Shown here piece after piece: positions 1 to 28,416 of a stretch of DNA of 64,000 nt (position 1 is its first letter; each line of letters starts with the position of its first letter). The notes beneath the pieces were generated by a model that had not been told where the DNA came from, made no database searches, and worked only from the letters and a program-made list of their open reading frames with translations. The DNA comes from Pterobdella sp. o SKG-2022 (Eukaryota > Annelida > Clitellata > Hirudinida > Piscicolidae). The DNA is taken from the NCBI GenBank assembly GCA_964035795.1, contig OZ038321.1, positions 5,446,337-5,510,336 of the forward strand, in the 5' to 3' direction. The position numbers and the translations under genes are program-made.

Positions 1-121
1 ATATATTCTTATGTATACATAAACCTGAAATTAAAAATTGTGAGCTACTTATTTGTTGGGCTTATATTCATATATCAAAATTTTCTGATTTACAAGTATT
101 TACACGGTTAAAAGTATTAAC

Positions 122-16987
<16,866 letters not shown>

Positions 16988-17279
16988 CTTTTTAAATTAT
17001 TTTTTAATAAATTGAAAACATTTATAACCATAAATTTGAAAAAAAAATCTCAGTGCAATTTAATATCAACTTTGAAGTTGTCAATGTATTTCCATGCTAG
17101 TGACAAATTATGTTTCTATGGCGACCTGAAACCAACGACTTTTGAAATTAAAAGTTACTATTTGAAGTTTAGAAAAATGCAATTTTTTAGCAAAAATTTT
17201 TAGAAACTCACTAATAAAATGTTTCAAACATGAATTAATAAAAAAATTTCCAATTTAATTTATCATTCATAAGCTGAGT

Positions 17280-17700
17280 TTTCAAAAATGTTGAATACGT
17301 TAGCAATGCTAACTCATCGAAAAATCGCGAGAGGAATCGCGGAAGTTTAAACCATTTGCGCATTTACGAACACAGGCACTTCGTGATCACGCAAAAAGTA
17401 TTGAATAGCTTTAGGCTAATTGATGAACTAATCATAGAACTTCAAAAAAATTGTGAAAGTACTGAAATAATCATTTTTAGAAGTTTTATAAAAAAAAACT
17501 AGCATTTATCAACTAACAAAGCTTTTTGTACAATCCGTGAGTATTTAAACATTAGGATACATGAATATTTTCAAGAAAAAAAAGCTAACATTCATCAAAG
17601 CCTATGATTGGTCCAATTTAAAACAGCTTTTTGCTGCTTGGAACTTCTTTATTTACGAACAGTTTATGAACAATCATAGAATCAAGAATCTTTTGATTCA
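17280..17700 (+). repeat. Dispersed repeat R (copy 1)
   Basis: This non-coding block contains TTTAAACCATTTGCGCATTT, GGCACTTCGTGATCACGCAA, TTGTGAAAGTACTGAAATAATC and ATTTATCAACTAACAAAGCT. It matches 24230-24785 in inverted orientation and 42230-42440 in direct orientation. I see no protein or tRNA homology. The composition fits a non-autonomous DNA element. Confidence 0.75.
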
Positions 17701-19680
17701 TTTAGATTTTTATTTTTTAATTTTAAAAACTTTGAATTCTTCAAAAAATCCAAATAAAATTATTTAAAACAAATTTTATTCAAAATAAAATTATAAACTT
17801 CTAACATATTTATCTGCGTTATTGATTTTTACAATTTAAAGTTTATTTCTTGAAGTTTGGCCTTAATTCTTGATTTTAGTTTAAAATTTAGTCGATTTTC
17901 AATTAATAAAAGTATTAGATTTTTATCTTATGTAATATTCTAAATTTTAAAGACTGTTTAAAGTAGTATTGATTAACTAGGTAAATTTTAGAAAATTTCA
18001 ATTGGTTTAAGGTATAAACCACAAATTTTATTTTCTATTCACTGTTTTCAATGTTTTTTCAGTATAGTCAAAAGAATTTGATTTTTAATTTAACTATTAA
18101 CAAACAATATCGTAAAGGGCTTTCAGCAATTTTATTACGAAGCTTCACGATTTACTTCGAAATCATCATCAGGTGACACAGAAAGTGAGTAATTTGTTCA
18201 GCTAATTTATTCCATGGTGAGTGGATAGCTTTTAATGAAACTATTTTTGAATGATTATACAATGTACTACTGCAGGTAATAATGGCTTGATTGAGAAGGC
18301 TTTTTGACAGTGAAGCTTTATAAAATTCCTTTAAATAAATCTTAATTTCTAAATGTTAGTTTGTTTTTTCGCTAAGAATAACTAAATAGCTTAATACAAA
18401 AATAATTTACAGCTTTTATATATTGAAAATAATTAACAGAATACATAGCTGAAATATAACACTTCCCTCTAAAAGCTGCTGGAGAGGCCTGTGGAATAAA
18501 TAGAGATAGGCCTCAGCATTATCTTTTGATAATGTGAGTTTGACTTACAAATAGCTTTGTTATTCAGTTAATAAAAGTGTTTGATTTGAATTATTGTTCT
18601 ATTGAAGTTTTATTATGTTAGTTCACTTATGTTTCAAACTAAATATTAGCTTTTTTACTGTTTTTTTTCTATTCAAAAACAAAATTTTTGAATTATTTGT
18701 TTTATTGCATAAACCTTTTTATGCATTGGTGTTAAACTGCATCCAACTTTGAGCTTGTTTTAATTTTCAACCACTGTTAATCTTAGTTACTGGGACATGT
18801 ATCACAGTATAATCTAATATGAATAATGCTATATAAACAGCTAACACTTGTAATATTCTAAATTTTAAGACCATTTCGAGTAGTTTTGATTAAATAGGTT
18901 CAAGTTATAATCCACCAATTTTACTGATTCTAGTTGTGTTTCTTAGTATAGTTAAAAAATTTTATATTCAAGCAATCCATACTCTGTTTGTTATACCAGG
19001 CCTTTATCTACTGTTTTTTACCCACCAAGTTCAATATTAAACATCAGTATCAAAGTATCATTTGCCTTCTTACATTTTGAACAAACCACTAATCTTTAGT
19101 TTTTTAGTTTTATTTCCATCAGTTGCAAGATTAATTTTTTTTACAAATAATTGCTTTTATAAAAAATAATCTGAAATTGAATAATATTTTTAAACAATAA
19201 AATAAGTGAAAAATTTATGTTTCAAAAAGGTTTATTAATGAGAATTATAGACCTGATAATGATTCATTGGATGCAAAGGATTCATAAATAGACAATTCTA
19301 TAAAAATTATCTTCTATTTCTCAAATTATATTGTGGAATAATGAAAACTTTTCTTTATCTCTATACAGATTTGTGTGCTTCAGAAACTCAAAAAGGATCA
19401 AATCTATGAAATTAAACAGTTTTGAAAAAAAAATTTACTTATAATATGTTTTTTATGCATGAAAATACTCTCATCATTTGCTATATTTAAAAATTTAATT
19501 TTACTATATACAAAATGTGCATTTTGAAAATAAAAGTAGACTAAGTTTTCATGAACTCACTTTATTGCTTTACTGATAATTTATTAATTTTTTTCCAATA
19601 TTTCTTGATTGTAATCATGTCTAAAGACGAAAATTTATTTTATATATTTCTTGATTTCATTTATTAAGTTTTTCTGATTT
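17700..19680. other. AT-rich stretch with no gene seen
   Basis: I see no exon with a conserved motif and no complete repeat. A small GAGGCCT/AGGCCTC inverted pair lies near 18487-18514, and a short CGAAGCTTCACG block near 18138 recalls the foldback core. This is the region upstream of the dynein start codon and may include its promoter. Confidence 0.5.
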
Positions 19681-20345
19681 GATGGGAGATTAGTAAAGGA
19701 AGTGAGGAAAAATTGGAAGTTGTCCCAGAGTTCTGCTATCTTGGGGATATATCATCTGCAGGTGGTGGATGTGAGCTTGATTCAATAGCACGTTATAAGT
19801 GTACCTGGGCTATATTTCGCCAACTTCTTCCACTTCTTGCTAATCGTCATTTATCGTTATTGACCAGGCTGAGTCTATTCAACCTGTGCCAGAAGAGCTA
19901 TTTTACATGCTGCTGAAACATGGCCCGTAACAGTTTCCACATTGAACCGCCTTAGACGAAACGACCTTGCCATGATTCGCTGAATGTGCAACATCAAAAC
20001 GAATGATAACGTTTGCTCTCACTCACACTTTTCAAAACTTGGCATTCGGAATGTTGCGGTAGTTTTTTGTACAAGCAGAATGAGGTGGTTTAGACATGTA
20101 GAGCGTAGCGTGGGTTGGATCTCTCAGATGCGAAAGTTAGATTTAGATACTTGCAAAAAGCCTAGTAGGTAGGCCCATAAAGACTTGGAACCAGCTTATA
20201 TTGAATGATAAAAGAAAGCTAGACATGGTTTGTGCGGATCCACTTGATCGCTCCGAATGGAAAGGCCGACTTCGAGATAGAACTTTCAAAAAGCCCAACC
20301 CTTAGTAAAAGAAAACAGGCTATAAAAAGGATTTGATTGATTGAT
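19681..20345 (+). mobile_element. LINE 3'-end fragment, second copy
   Basis: The fragment reads VVPEFCYLGDISSAGGGCELD and LANRHLSLLTRLSLFNLC, matching 15175-15800 at about 95% by eye, including the TTTGATTGATTGATTG tail. It is more severely 5'-truncated than the first copy and lacks the Cys-rich finger. The two copies share the stop after YFTCC, so the coding region was already closed in their common source. Confidence 0.9.
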
Positions 20346-20639
20346 TGATAATTTGAATAGGTTTTTACAATGAAAATAAATACTGGTTTTTGAATTTGTC
20401 ATTTTTTTTGTTTTGTTCCAGAATTTTTTAGGTAAGTTGAAGGTGTTGTGCATTTGTGCCTAGAGAACATCCAGTAATGGTTTGGAGAGGTGTGTTTTGT
20501 ATTAGTTGTAGTTTATTCAGTGGGGTTGGTGATATTATTGGCGAAAAGTTGGGTTTTATATGTGACTATTAGGGTCTCCCAACGAGGTTATCGAATACTG
20601 TGAAGTTATTTTCGGTTTTTGCAAAATGAAATTCAAAAT

Positions 20640-21530
20640 ATCTTAAAAAAATATTTTGATGAATCTTAAATTTTCTGCAAGCGGTTTCAGCTTTACTCAA
20701 GCGTCAGTCCATGTTGCTGAACGTGAAGAATACACGTTTTGTGTCCAATTCAGGTCTTTCTTTTGCTAATTTGCTCACTGATACTGGTGAGCTCTTTGTA
20801 TTTTTTAATAGTGAAGAATTGATAATTTTAGACACGGTCCATAACGTGCAATATCTAAACGGATCACATTGGTTTTGTGACGGCACTTTCAAGCATGCCA
20901 ACTTTATCGTATCCATATTCTGTTATAGAATTCGCCTACATGTCTTCTAATATATGCTGTAATGGAGAAAAGAACTAGATCAGCTTATCAGTTTTTTGTT
21001 AGCTTTTTAAAATCTGTATTTTCACTGAATTGTCTCCTAAATTTTTAACTATAGATTTTGAAATGACTGCTGTAACAGCCATAAAAGAGGTTTTTTGTGG
21101 ACCGTTCTTCATGGCTGTTTTTTTCATATTAAGCAGGCCATTTATAACCAGCTCAAAAATGTAGGCCTGCTGCATTGGTATAAAGCCAACGCACATATTA
21201 TCAAAAAGATTTGTTTTTTCAGTTTCCTACTGGAGACGTAAGTGCTGAGGGCCTTCATGTCAATAGTTGATAATTTAGATGATAGGTATGCAAATATATT
21301 AAACGAGTTTATTAAGTATTGGAATGTGAATTGGGTGGGGCTGGAGTTGGGTAGAGCCCGATTCCCTATTTCTTTAGGGAACAATTATGATAGAATTAGG
21401 TATAACCTACCCCATACTAATAATAGTTTAAAAAATAAGGAAGAAGTAATTTATACCCGAGTAGATAATTTAATAAAAAAGTTGCTATTAGAGCAAGTAG
21501 ACGTTAGTTTAAGATTAATTAACTATTAGG
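20640..21530 (+). pseudogene. MULE-type transposase remnant
   Basis: Frames at 20711-20949 and 21242-21529 plus linking pieces encode WFCDGTFKHA (the first catalytic Asp region of MULE transposases), IDFEMTAVTAIKEVF, GCFFHIKQAIYNQLKNVGL (the GCxFH motif) and YWNVNWVGLELG followed by FPISLGNNYDRIRYNLPHT. The order is that of the MULE domain. At least two frameshifts and several stops break it, so it is inactive. No terminal inverted repeats were found. Confidence 0.85.
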
Positions 21531-21689
21531 TAATATAAACGTAGAAAATAGGCAATCCAATGATAGGTTATATAATATTATCAGGTTAAACCCAACTTAT
21601 AATATTAATATCAATAGTTTGTTACAAAGTTAAAGTAATTTATGGGTCTAAGTAATTTATAGGTTTAAGTATTTTAATTATATATTTTA

Positions 21690-21930
21690 CACTATTAATG
21701 GTCCAGGGTATATCTAATTCTATTATAATTATTCCATAAAGAAGTAGGAAATCTGGGTTCTACACAATTTACATTTAAATACTCAAAAAATTCGTTTAGC
21801 ATAATTGCATGCTTATTACTTGAACTCTTGGTAGCATAAAGATTGCGGTGCTGAGTCGCTTTCATACATATATATAAGCACTCGTTTTTCGGAGTTGAAC
21901 CCGCTCTTTTCTTCATCAAAGCATAAATTG
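21690..21930 (-). pseudogene. MULE transposase C-terminal fragment, inverted copy
   Basis: The minus strand reads HAIMLNEFFEYLNVNCVE and FPTSLWNNYNRIRYTLDH. These correspond to ILNEFIKYWNVNWVG and FPISLGNNYDRIRYNLPH in the plus-strand remnant just to the left. The two pieces come from the same family but are not identical, so this is a second insertion or an old inverted duplication. Confidence 0.78.
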
Positions 21931-22790
21931 AAGGGAATGTATTAAACCCTCTAATATTATATGTTATAAAGTTGTTACCTTAAAAGAGCATGCTTGAAGT
22001 CACAAACCAGTGTATCCCATTCTGATGTCAATTGCTCACTATTAAATAAAACAAACCGTCGACAAACATCGTGAGCCGATTAGAGATAAGTTTGATGTCG
22101 GTGTGAAGCGTGTAATTCCTCGTGTTTTGGAGCATAGGCTGTCGCTTGGGGACAGTCTTTTAGGATAAAAGTATAAGTTGGAATGTCAAATGACTACTAT
22201 TATGAACTTTTGTTTAATTGTATTATTTTGTAAAATTGGACGACCAGTATAAAGTATTTTTGTGAAATTGGACTACTATAAAGAAAAAAATTATGAAAAT
22301 ATCATGAAAGAATTTTATTGATCGATTAATTGATACTATTACGAAGTATTTTGTACAATTGGACTACTAAAGAGTAGTAGAATTATTCTCAAAATAAATA
22401 TTGACAATATTAATAAAAAACGTTGATGACGAAGAACTGAAAGAAAAAGAAATATCCTTACAAAAAATGTTTATTATTAGATGTGTCATTTGAAAAAATA
22501 ATTAAATAAAAACTTTCATTGAAATCAAATATAAAAAAAATATTTTTTTAAACAAAGCTTAAACTTATGAATATAATGAAAATTACAATCAATTTGAATC
22601 TAAAGTATTCAATTAATATTTCAAAATTTATAGTTTATTGCATAAATACGACATTTTCTTTATAATCCATATACAAGATTTTAATTGTATAAACTCAGTC
22701 TTATTTATCAGTCCTTAAAAGAAAACTCAGCTTTTTAGCACATATTTTAAACTGTTGAACAGTTAAAAAATATTTTAAAACATCCTTTCA
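21931..22790. other. No gene seen
   Basis: The sequence is AT-rich. The stretch 22030-22170 is less AT-biased (CGTCGACAAACATCG, GGCTGTCGCTTGGGG) and may be the untranslated or terminal part of the MULE element, but I cannot show it. Confidence 0.4.
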
Positions 22791-22887
22791 TTGTTGAGTT
22801 TTCATTTTTGATTTCAAGGCTCTCCCTAATCAGTAGACATACTGATGAGAGAGAGCCTTGAGATCAAAAAAGAAGTTAATGCAACAA
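22791..22887 (+). ncRNA. MicroRNA-precursor-like hairpin (candidate)
   Basis: TTTGATTTCAAGGCTCTC on the left pairs with GAGAGCCTTGAGATCAAA on the right with one wobble. The stem continues through CCTAATCAGTA and TACTGATGAGA to a GACA loop, and outward through TTGTTGAGTT to CAACAA. The total is about 97 nt with small bulges. The length and imperfect pairing fit a pre-miRNA, though a 4-nt loop is short and the neighbourhood is rich in foldback elements. Expression is unknown and the strand is arbitrary. Confidence 0.4.
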
Positions 22888-24229
22888 TAAGATTCAAGCA
22901 TCTTGATTCTCTATGATAGGTTTGCAGCTTTCTTTGTTAGAGATGTCAAAGGATAGAGAGTAGTTTCAATAGGGGTTGGTGATGGATTGGTATCAAGAGA
23001 GAGTATGAATGGTCTTATAACGGAGGAATCCACAGTGTATTGGAGACAGAGATGATTTTAATGTGAAACATAGTAAGAGTGCAAGGAGCTCTCCTCAGTA
23101 ACTTCATACAACTTTTCTATCTCAGCTTTATCACTATTGGAAATAGTATCCAAGCTGGAGATCTCCAAAGACAATTGTGTTGCAAACTTCCAGATGATTT
23201 ATCAACTTTCCACAACTTCTTCCTCAACCATCCAAACATTGGTTGTCCACCTGAACCTGTTTTTATGAATCAAGTTAAATATGGAATTAAAAAATTATTT
23301 TCAAGGTTTAAATAGTGAAATTTTCTAGTACGAGTAAATTGTATTTTAAAACATTAAATTAAAATTTCATATGAATGAAAATTTATTTAAACTAAAGGTA
23401 TGAATGAAATTCCTATTAAAAATCCCTGAAACTCAATAAATGTAATAAGATTGATGGGCTGAGCATTGAAAAGTTTAATAAAAATGAACCTTAAATTTAT
23501 TAAAGTGAGCATCCTGTATCTTGACTTTCAAGAATCTGAAATAACATCAAATAAGCCATTAAAATCTGCATTAATATATAAAATAAAGATAAATTAAATT
23601 ATTCTGTTAAATATTCTCAATTCATAATTAAAACTTTCATTTAAACTAGGCAGTGGCTATCGGCACACTTGCAGACCAATAGCCACTGCCATTAACTAAT
23701 CTCAAAACAAAATTTGCTGATTATTGTGAGCTAAACAATTGGAATAAACAGTGAAAAAAATTTCATTGAAACAAAAATATTTATTATATTATTCTTAATT
23801 AAATACAGCTCATTTAAATAGCAGTATAAACATTAACTAGTGAGGAAGAAATCAGAATCAGATACAGTTACTAAAAAATCGAAGCATATTTAATAAAAAT
23901 CAATTGAAATTTCAAAAAATTTTATTATTCGGGGGTATAACGAAAATCCTCACTGAAACAAAAAAATTCCCAAAATTACTGCCGAATTAAAAAGAATTTT
24001 CACAAAATGGCTTATTTTGAAAAATCTCCTAAATATTCTAATAAAATATTCAAAATTATAAGTAAATTTGAGAATAAAACAAAAATCCTTACTGAAACAA
24101 GAGAAATTTTTGAAAAAGCCGCCAAAGTTAAGAAAATCCAACAAATCGACTCATAATTAGTTGAAAAATACAAAACGTACTATTTCGACTCATACTTTGT
24201 TGAACAAAACCAAATTTTCAACAAATATT
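22888..24229. other. No gene seen; one short hairpin
   Basis: I see no conserved coding sequence. A 12-bp perfect hairpin (GGCAGTGGCTAT and ATAGCCACTGCC, loop 18 nt) lies at 23649-23690. The open frame near 23079-23315 has no recognisable motif. Confidence 0.4.
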
Positions 24230-24785
24230 GTTTACAAAAGTAAAACGAAATTTATTCTGAGCGCAAACATCGCAAAACCGAGCGTTAATAAAAATAGTGT
24301 CCAAATTTGTTTGTAAATGCTGTAAATGTAAATGGTTTAAACATCCGCGGCCGCGAGGGAGTAACTAAACGAAGGTTAATATTTTGCTGTCTTTTGATTA
24401 GTTGCTAAAATTTTAGATTTTTTTTGCAAATTTAATGAAAACATTTATTAAAGACTAATTTTTTTTTGGTCTGATTGGTTGCTTCAAATTAAGATTTTCT
24501 TCGTAAATTTCGAGAAAAATAAGCATTTTGTTTAAATTATATATTTTACAGCAACCAATCACATAAAGAAGTTCCAAGCAGCAAAAAGCTGTTTTAAATT
24601 GAACCAATCATAGGCTTTGAAAAATGTTAGTTTTTTTTTCTTGAAAATATTCATGTATCATAATGTTTAAATATTCACGGATTGTACAAAACGCTTTGTT
24701 AGTTGATAAATGTTAGTTTTTTTTCTCATAAAACTCCTAAAAATGATCATTTCAGTACTTTCACAATTTTTTTTGGAGTTCTTGT
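24230..24785 (-). repeat. Dispersed repeat R (copy 2, inverted)
   Basis: Read on the minus strand this matches the block at 17280-17700, including the TACTGAAATGATCATTTTTA and AACTAACAAAGCG segments and the AGAAGTTCCAAGC end. It stops abruptly at about 24785, where LINE endonuclease sequence begins. Either the LINE inserted into the repeat or the two were joined by rearrangement. Confidence 0.72.
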
Positions 24786-25985
24786 CATGGCACAGCGCCT
24801 GCCAGTAGAGGAATTTCCTTGTTGATGATTTTGGAGCACAAAGACTCAATCTGATCTTTGCTGTTACTATGTAGTGATCACCACCAATAGTAACAGAAGA
24901 AGTATGGGCTTAGCAGTCATTAAAACTGTTTCTCCAGCGTTTTCTGAAAAGAATATATTCAATTTGAGCCAGGTGTCCAGCAGGATGTCTTCATGTCGAT
25001 AATTTTAGGTTAGGTTTTTGAAAAAGCGTGTTGCCGGCCAAAAGATTGCGTTGTTGGAGGAAAGTTTCAAGGAGTTCACCAATTCGGTTTGCGACGTTAT
25101 GGTATGAAAATTAGCCGGAAATTCGAGCATTGAAGTCGCCACCGATAATCAAGTTGTTGTGGGAAGGTATAGTAGAAATTAGGTTGCCTCGCTGCTCGTA
25201 AAACTTTTCTACTTCTTCTAGTGGGGCAAGGTTATGTGGACATAAAAACAGTTTTAAGATTGCCTCTGAAGGAAGCGATAAGAATCCGATTGTCAACTTT
25301 TTTGATGTTAGTTAACAATGGCAATATCTGTTTGCGCACTGTGATTCCAACAACTCCCAAAGTGGCATTGTTGGTGATCTTGTATGCCGATGCCGTGAAC
25401 AAGATACTGTGGCCAATATCATGGCTTATGATATCCGGATCACTGTTCTTGTGGAGAAGGCGATGTTCTTGGATGCAGACTGCTTGAAGGTTGTGTTGGT
25501 TGATGTGGAGGTTGAGTTCACCTAAGGCAAACTCTGAGTTGAGGGAGCGACAGTTTAGTGTTCCGATGCTGTAGCTTTGTTTGAGACGAAAAATCCCTTT
25601 GTTTGGCGAGAGATCAGAGTTTGGCCTTCCTTTTAGAATCAAACCAAACTCGTCATCGGTAGCTTTTAGGCTAACACCTTTCCTACGTAAGGGTCGATAG
25701 TCACGGGCTTTAACCGTGGTACTGTTTTAAAAATAAGCCATGTTTTCTAGTAGCTTGTATTACTGTGATGCTTTGCTACGGCTCTCACAGACGCATTGTC
25801 ATGCTTGAGATGACTGGTGTTCCCCTACCATTGACCATGAGTTGGTTCATCTGCTAGGCAAACGAGTGACAGGAGCTGGAACATCGGTGTGTTGATGATC
25901 ACCACCTGAAGCAGAAACCCTTTTTGCCTCACGAATGGATCAGTTTTCACCATTGACCTATGTTACCCGAGTCGTGGATTTTCAC
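24786..25985 (-). mobile_element. LINE 5' fragment: AP-type endonuclease
   Basis: The minus strand 25642-25232 reads YSIGTLNCRSLNSEFALGE, VCIQEHRLLH and LGVVGITVRKQILPLL. A shifted frame then gives NNLIIGGDFNARISG (25160-25111). These are the catalytic blocks of the AP endonuclease that nicks DNA for target-primed reverse transcription. A frameshift lies near 25240. A more degraded copy is at 27120-28170. Confidence 0.88.
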
Positions 25986-26720
25986 CGTTAATGTTTAGTC
26001 TAAAGAAGACTCAAGTAATAGGCCAAGCAATACTAATGCCGCCTGCCATCAGAATAAACGAGAAAGATCTGGAAGTTGTCAACGAGTTCCAGTATTTAGG
26101 CTCAACAACGACAGACTCGCTATCGCTGGATACAGAGATCAGCAAACGCATTGGAAAAGCCGCAACGACTCTGGCTAAGCTCACCAAGCGGGTTTGGGAT
26201 AACAAACATTTCACTATCACCACCAAAGTCAAAGTCTACCAGACCTGTGTCATCAGTACCCTGCTTTACGGCAGCGAATCTTGGACCTATGCGCATCAGG
26301 AAAGGAAACTTCAAACCTTCCATATGAGGTGCCTGCGCAGGATCCTTTCTATCACCTGGCAGAACAAAGTCACCAACACCAAAGTCCTCGCCAAGGCAGA
26401 CATACCCTTCATGTACACCCTCCTTCGACAGAGGTGCCTTCGCTGAATAGGCCATGTGCATAGAATGGATGATGGACGCATACCGAAAGACCTCTTGTAC
26501 AGCAAACTCACAACAGGCAAGCACAAAGGTCGTCCACTCCTTTGCTTCATGGATGTCTGCAAACGTGACATGAAGGCATGCGGTATAGACACAGATAACT
26601 GGGAGAAATTTGCTGCAGATCAGCCTGGAAATTTACACTATTCAAGGGACTGTCCTATGGTGAAGTTAAAATAATTGAACAAGCAGCAGTTAAAAGACTT
26701 CAGAGGAAAGCAAGCCAGCA
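25986..26720 (+). mobile_element. LINE reverse-transcriptase C-terminal fragment
   Basis: The plus-strand frame from 25991 reads EVVNEFQYLGSTTTDSLSLD, VSTLLYGSESWTY-type sequence (VISTLLYGSESWTYAHQE), MRCLRRILSITWQNKV and, after a stop at 26444, IGHVHRMDDGRIPKDLLY and RDMKACGIDTDNWEKFA. The GC content is clearly higher than in the surroundings, so this insertion is relatively young. It lies tail-outward next to an inverted endonuclease fragment. Confidence 0.9.
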
Positions 26721-27119
26721 CATCCGTCGATAAACAAAACAACGCACCAATTTTCATCTGCCTTAACTGTGGGCGACACTGCAAACCTAAGATCGGTCTT
26801 TACAGCTACAACAGACGGTGCACGACAAGTTCTTCAACAAGCGCAATTCCATAGTCTACGACTGAAGGATGTCAGGAATATATAATATATTAATATATAT
26901 CCAAAATTTTTACATTGATTACTTTTTGTAACGAAAAACATCAATTAAGAGGAATTTTTTAAAACATTTATCAAAAATCCAAAGCTATAATTTTCAATAA
27001 GTTTAGCCTTATCATAAAACGTTAGCAAAAAAAATTAAATCGTAACTATGGTTATATAGTAATTCAGACTCTAATTAAAAATCAGTTAATCTAAGGAAAT
27101 GATGAAAAAGAAGGTGGCG
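26721..27119. other. LINE trailing sequence and AT-rich spacer
   Basis: The first 150 nt (to about 26880) keep the higher GC content of the LINE fragment and are probably its terminal part (CTGTGGGCGACACTGCAAAC). The remainder is AT-rich; AGCCTTATCATAAAACGTTA near 27005 resembles the centre of the foldback at 1807-1958. Confidence 0.5.
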
Positions 27120-28170
27120 AATGGGTAAGGCGTCAAAGTTCGAAAGGTTGAGTAGTGTATAGTAGTGGCAAGATTATCGTCATGTCTCAGCACCTGCCAA
27201 GAGAGAAATTTTCTTTTTGATGTTTTTGGAGCACGAAGACTCAGTCTAACTTTTGCTGTTGATATGGTGTGATTACCACTAATAGAAGCAAAGGAAGTAT
27301 GGGTCTGGTAGTCATTAAAACTGTTTTTTTAGTGTTTTTTGGCAAAAAATAAATTCAGTTTAAGCAAGGTGTTTAGTAACATTTCTCACGTTCCTAACTT
27401 GAGTTTAAGTTTTTGAAAAAGCATATTACTAACCAAAAGTTTGTGTTGTTGGAAGAAAGTTTCAAGGATGTCACCATATGGGTTCACGACGCCATGATAT
27501 GAAAATATACCAAATATTCAAGCATAGAAGTCGCCACCGACAATCAAGTTGCTGTGGAAAGGTAAGATAGAAATAAAGTTGTCTAGTTGTTTGTAGAACC
27601 TTTCCACTTTTAGAAGGGCTAGGTTATGAGAAGAATAACAACAACAAAAGACAGTTTTAGGGTTGCCTTTTAAGAAAGCGATGAAGATTCAGTTTACGCC
27701 TTTTTTGATAGAAATCAACAATGTTTTCAAATTTTTTTGAATGGTATTTACAACATTTTTTTAGTAGCATTGTTGTTGATTTTATATGCCAATGCAGTGA
27801 ACAAAATGCTACTATTGACCACGATTTGATACATTTGCTAAGGAAATGAGGGACAGGAACTGAAACATCGGTGTGTTGATGATTACCACTTGTCGGCCCC
27901 TATAGCTTAATGATTGAGCATTAGATTAATTATCTAAAAGTTATCGGGTTCGATCCCGCGTGGGCCGACAATTAGCACACTGTTCCACAGTGTGTTTTCG
28001 CTACATTAAATTTGTAGCAAACGCTTTGATCTATAAGGAAAAGCGCTTTATAAATACCGCATTACATTACATTGAAGCATGAATCATTTCTGCTTCCCAA
28101 GAACAGTTTTCATCACTGCCTTATGTTAGCTGAGTCGCGAGCTTCATCGTTGGTGTCAAACATGTCCGTC
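27120..28170 (-). mobile_element. LINE endonuclease fragment, degraded second copy, split by a SINE
   Basis: The nucleotide sequence parallels 24786-25985 throughout (for example GGAGCACGAAGACTCAGTCT against GGAGCACAAAGACTCAATCT, and the GTGTGTTGATGAT block). It has many more substitutions and no long open frame. Homology resumes after the SINE (GTTTTCATCACTGCCTTATG against the 25948 region), so both halves belong to one insertion. Confidence 0.8.
27895..28074 (+). mobile_element. Complete tRNA-derived SINE
   Basis: The head GGCCCCTATAGCTTAATG folds as a tRNA: acceptor arms GGCCCCT and GTGGGCC, anticodon arm TTAGA-TTAATTA-TCTAA (anticodon position AAT, isoleucine-like), and B box GGTTCGATCCC. 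The body TTCCACAGTGTGTTTTCGCT runs to a CATTACATTACATT tail. RNA polymerase III promoter boxes are intact in appearance. Related copies: 10064-10164, 33371-33542 (head only) and 39609-39785. Confidence 0.88.
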
Positions 28171-28416
28171 TTGAGAGACCCTAACAGGAGCATAAGTTTT
28201 GACGGTTTAACTTTGACACTAACCCGTTGCCATCACCCACCTGTGTCAGAGTTGCGCTTTAAAGAATCTTTCAATAAAATTAAAACTAAAGTATAAGGTG
28301 TAAACTATCAAAATTATAGCTTTTTATGTTATTTTGATAGCCTTCCCTGCGTAAGTTTCCTAATTTTTCAAAAAAAACGAAAAATATTTTTGAAAAGGTA
28401 ATTAAAATTGTTATTC

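Noticed and set aside
27895..27968. A functional isoleucine tRNA gene
   Set aside because: The tRNA-like fold has mismatches in acceptor and T arms and is followed by a SINE body and tail shared with other copies, so it is a SINE head.
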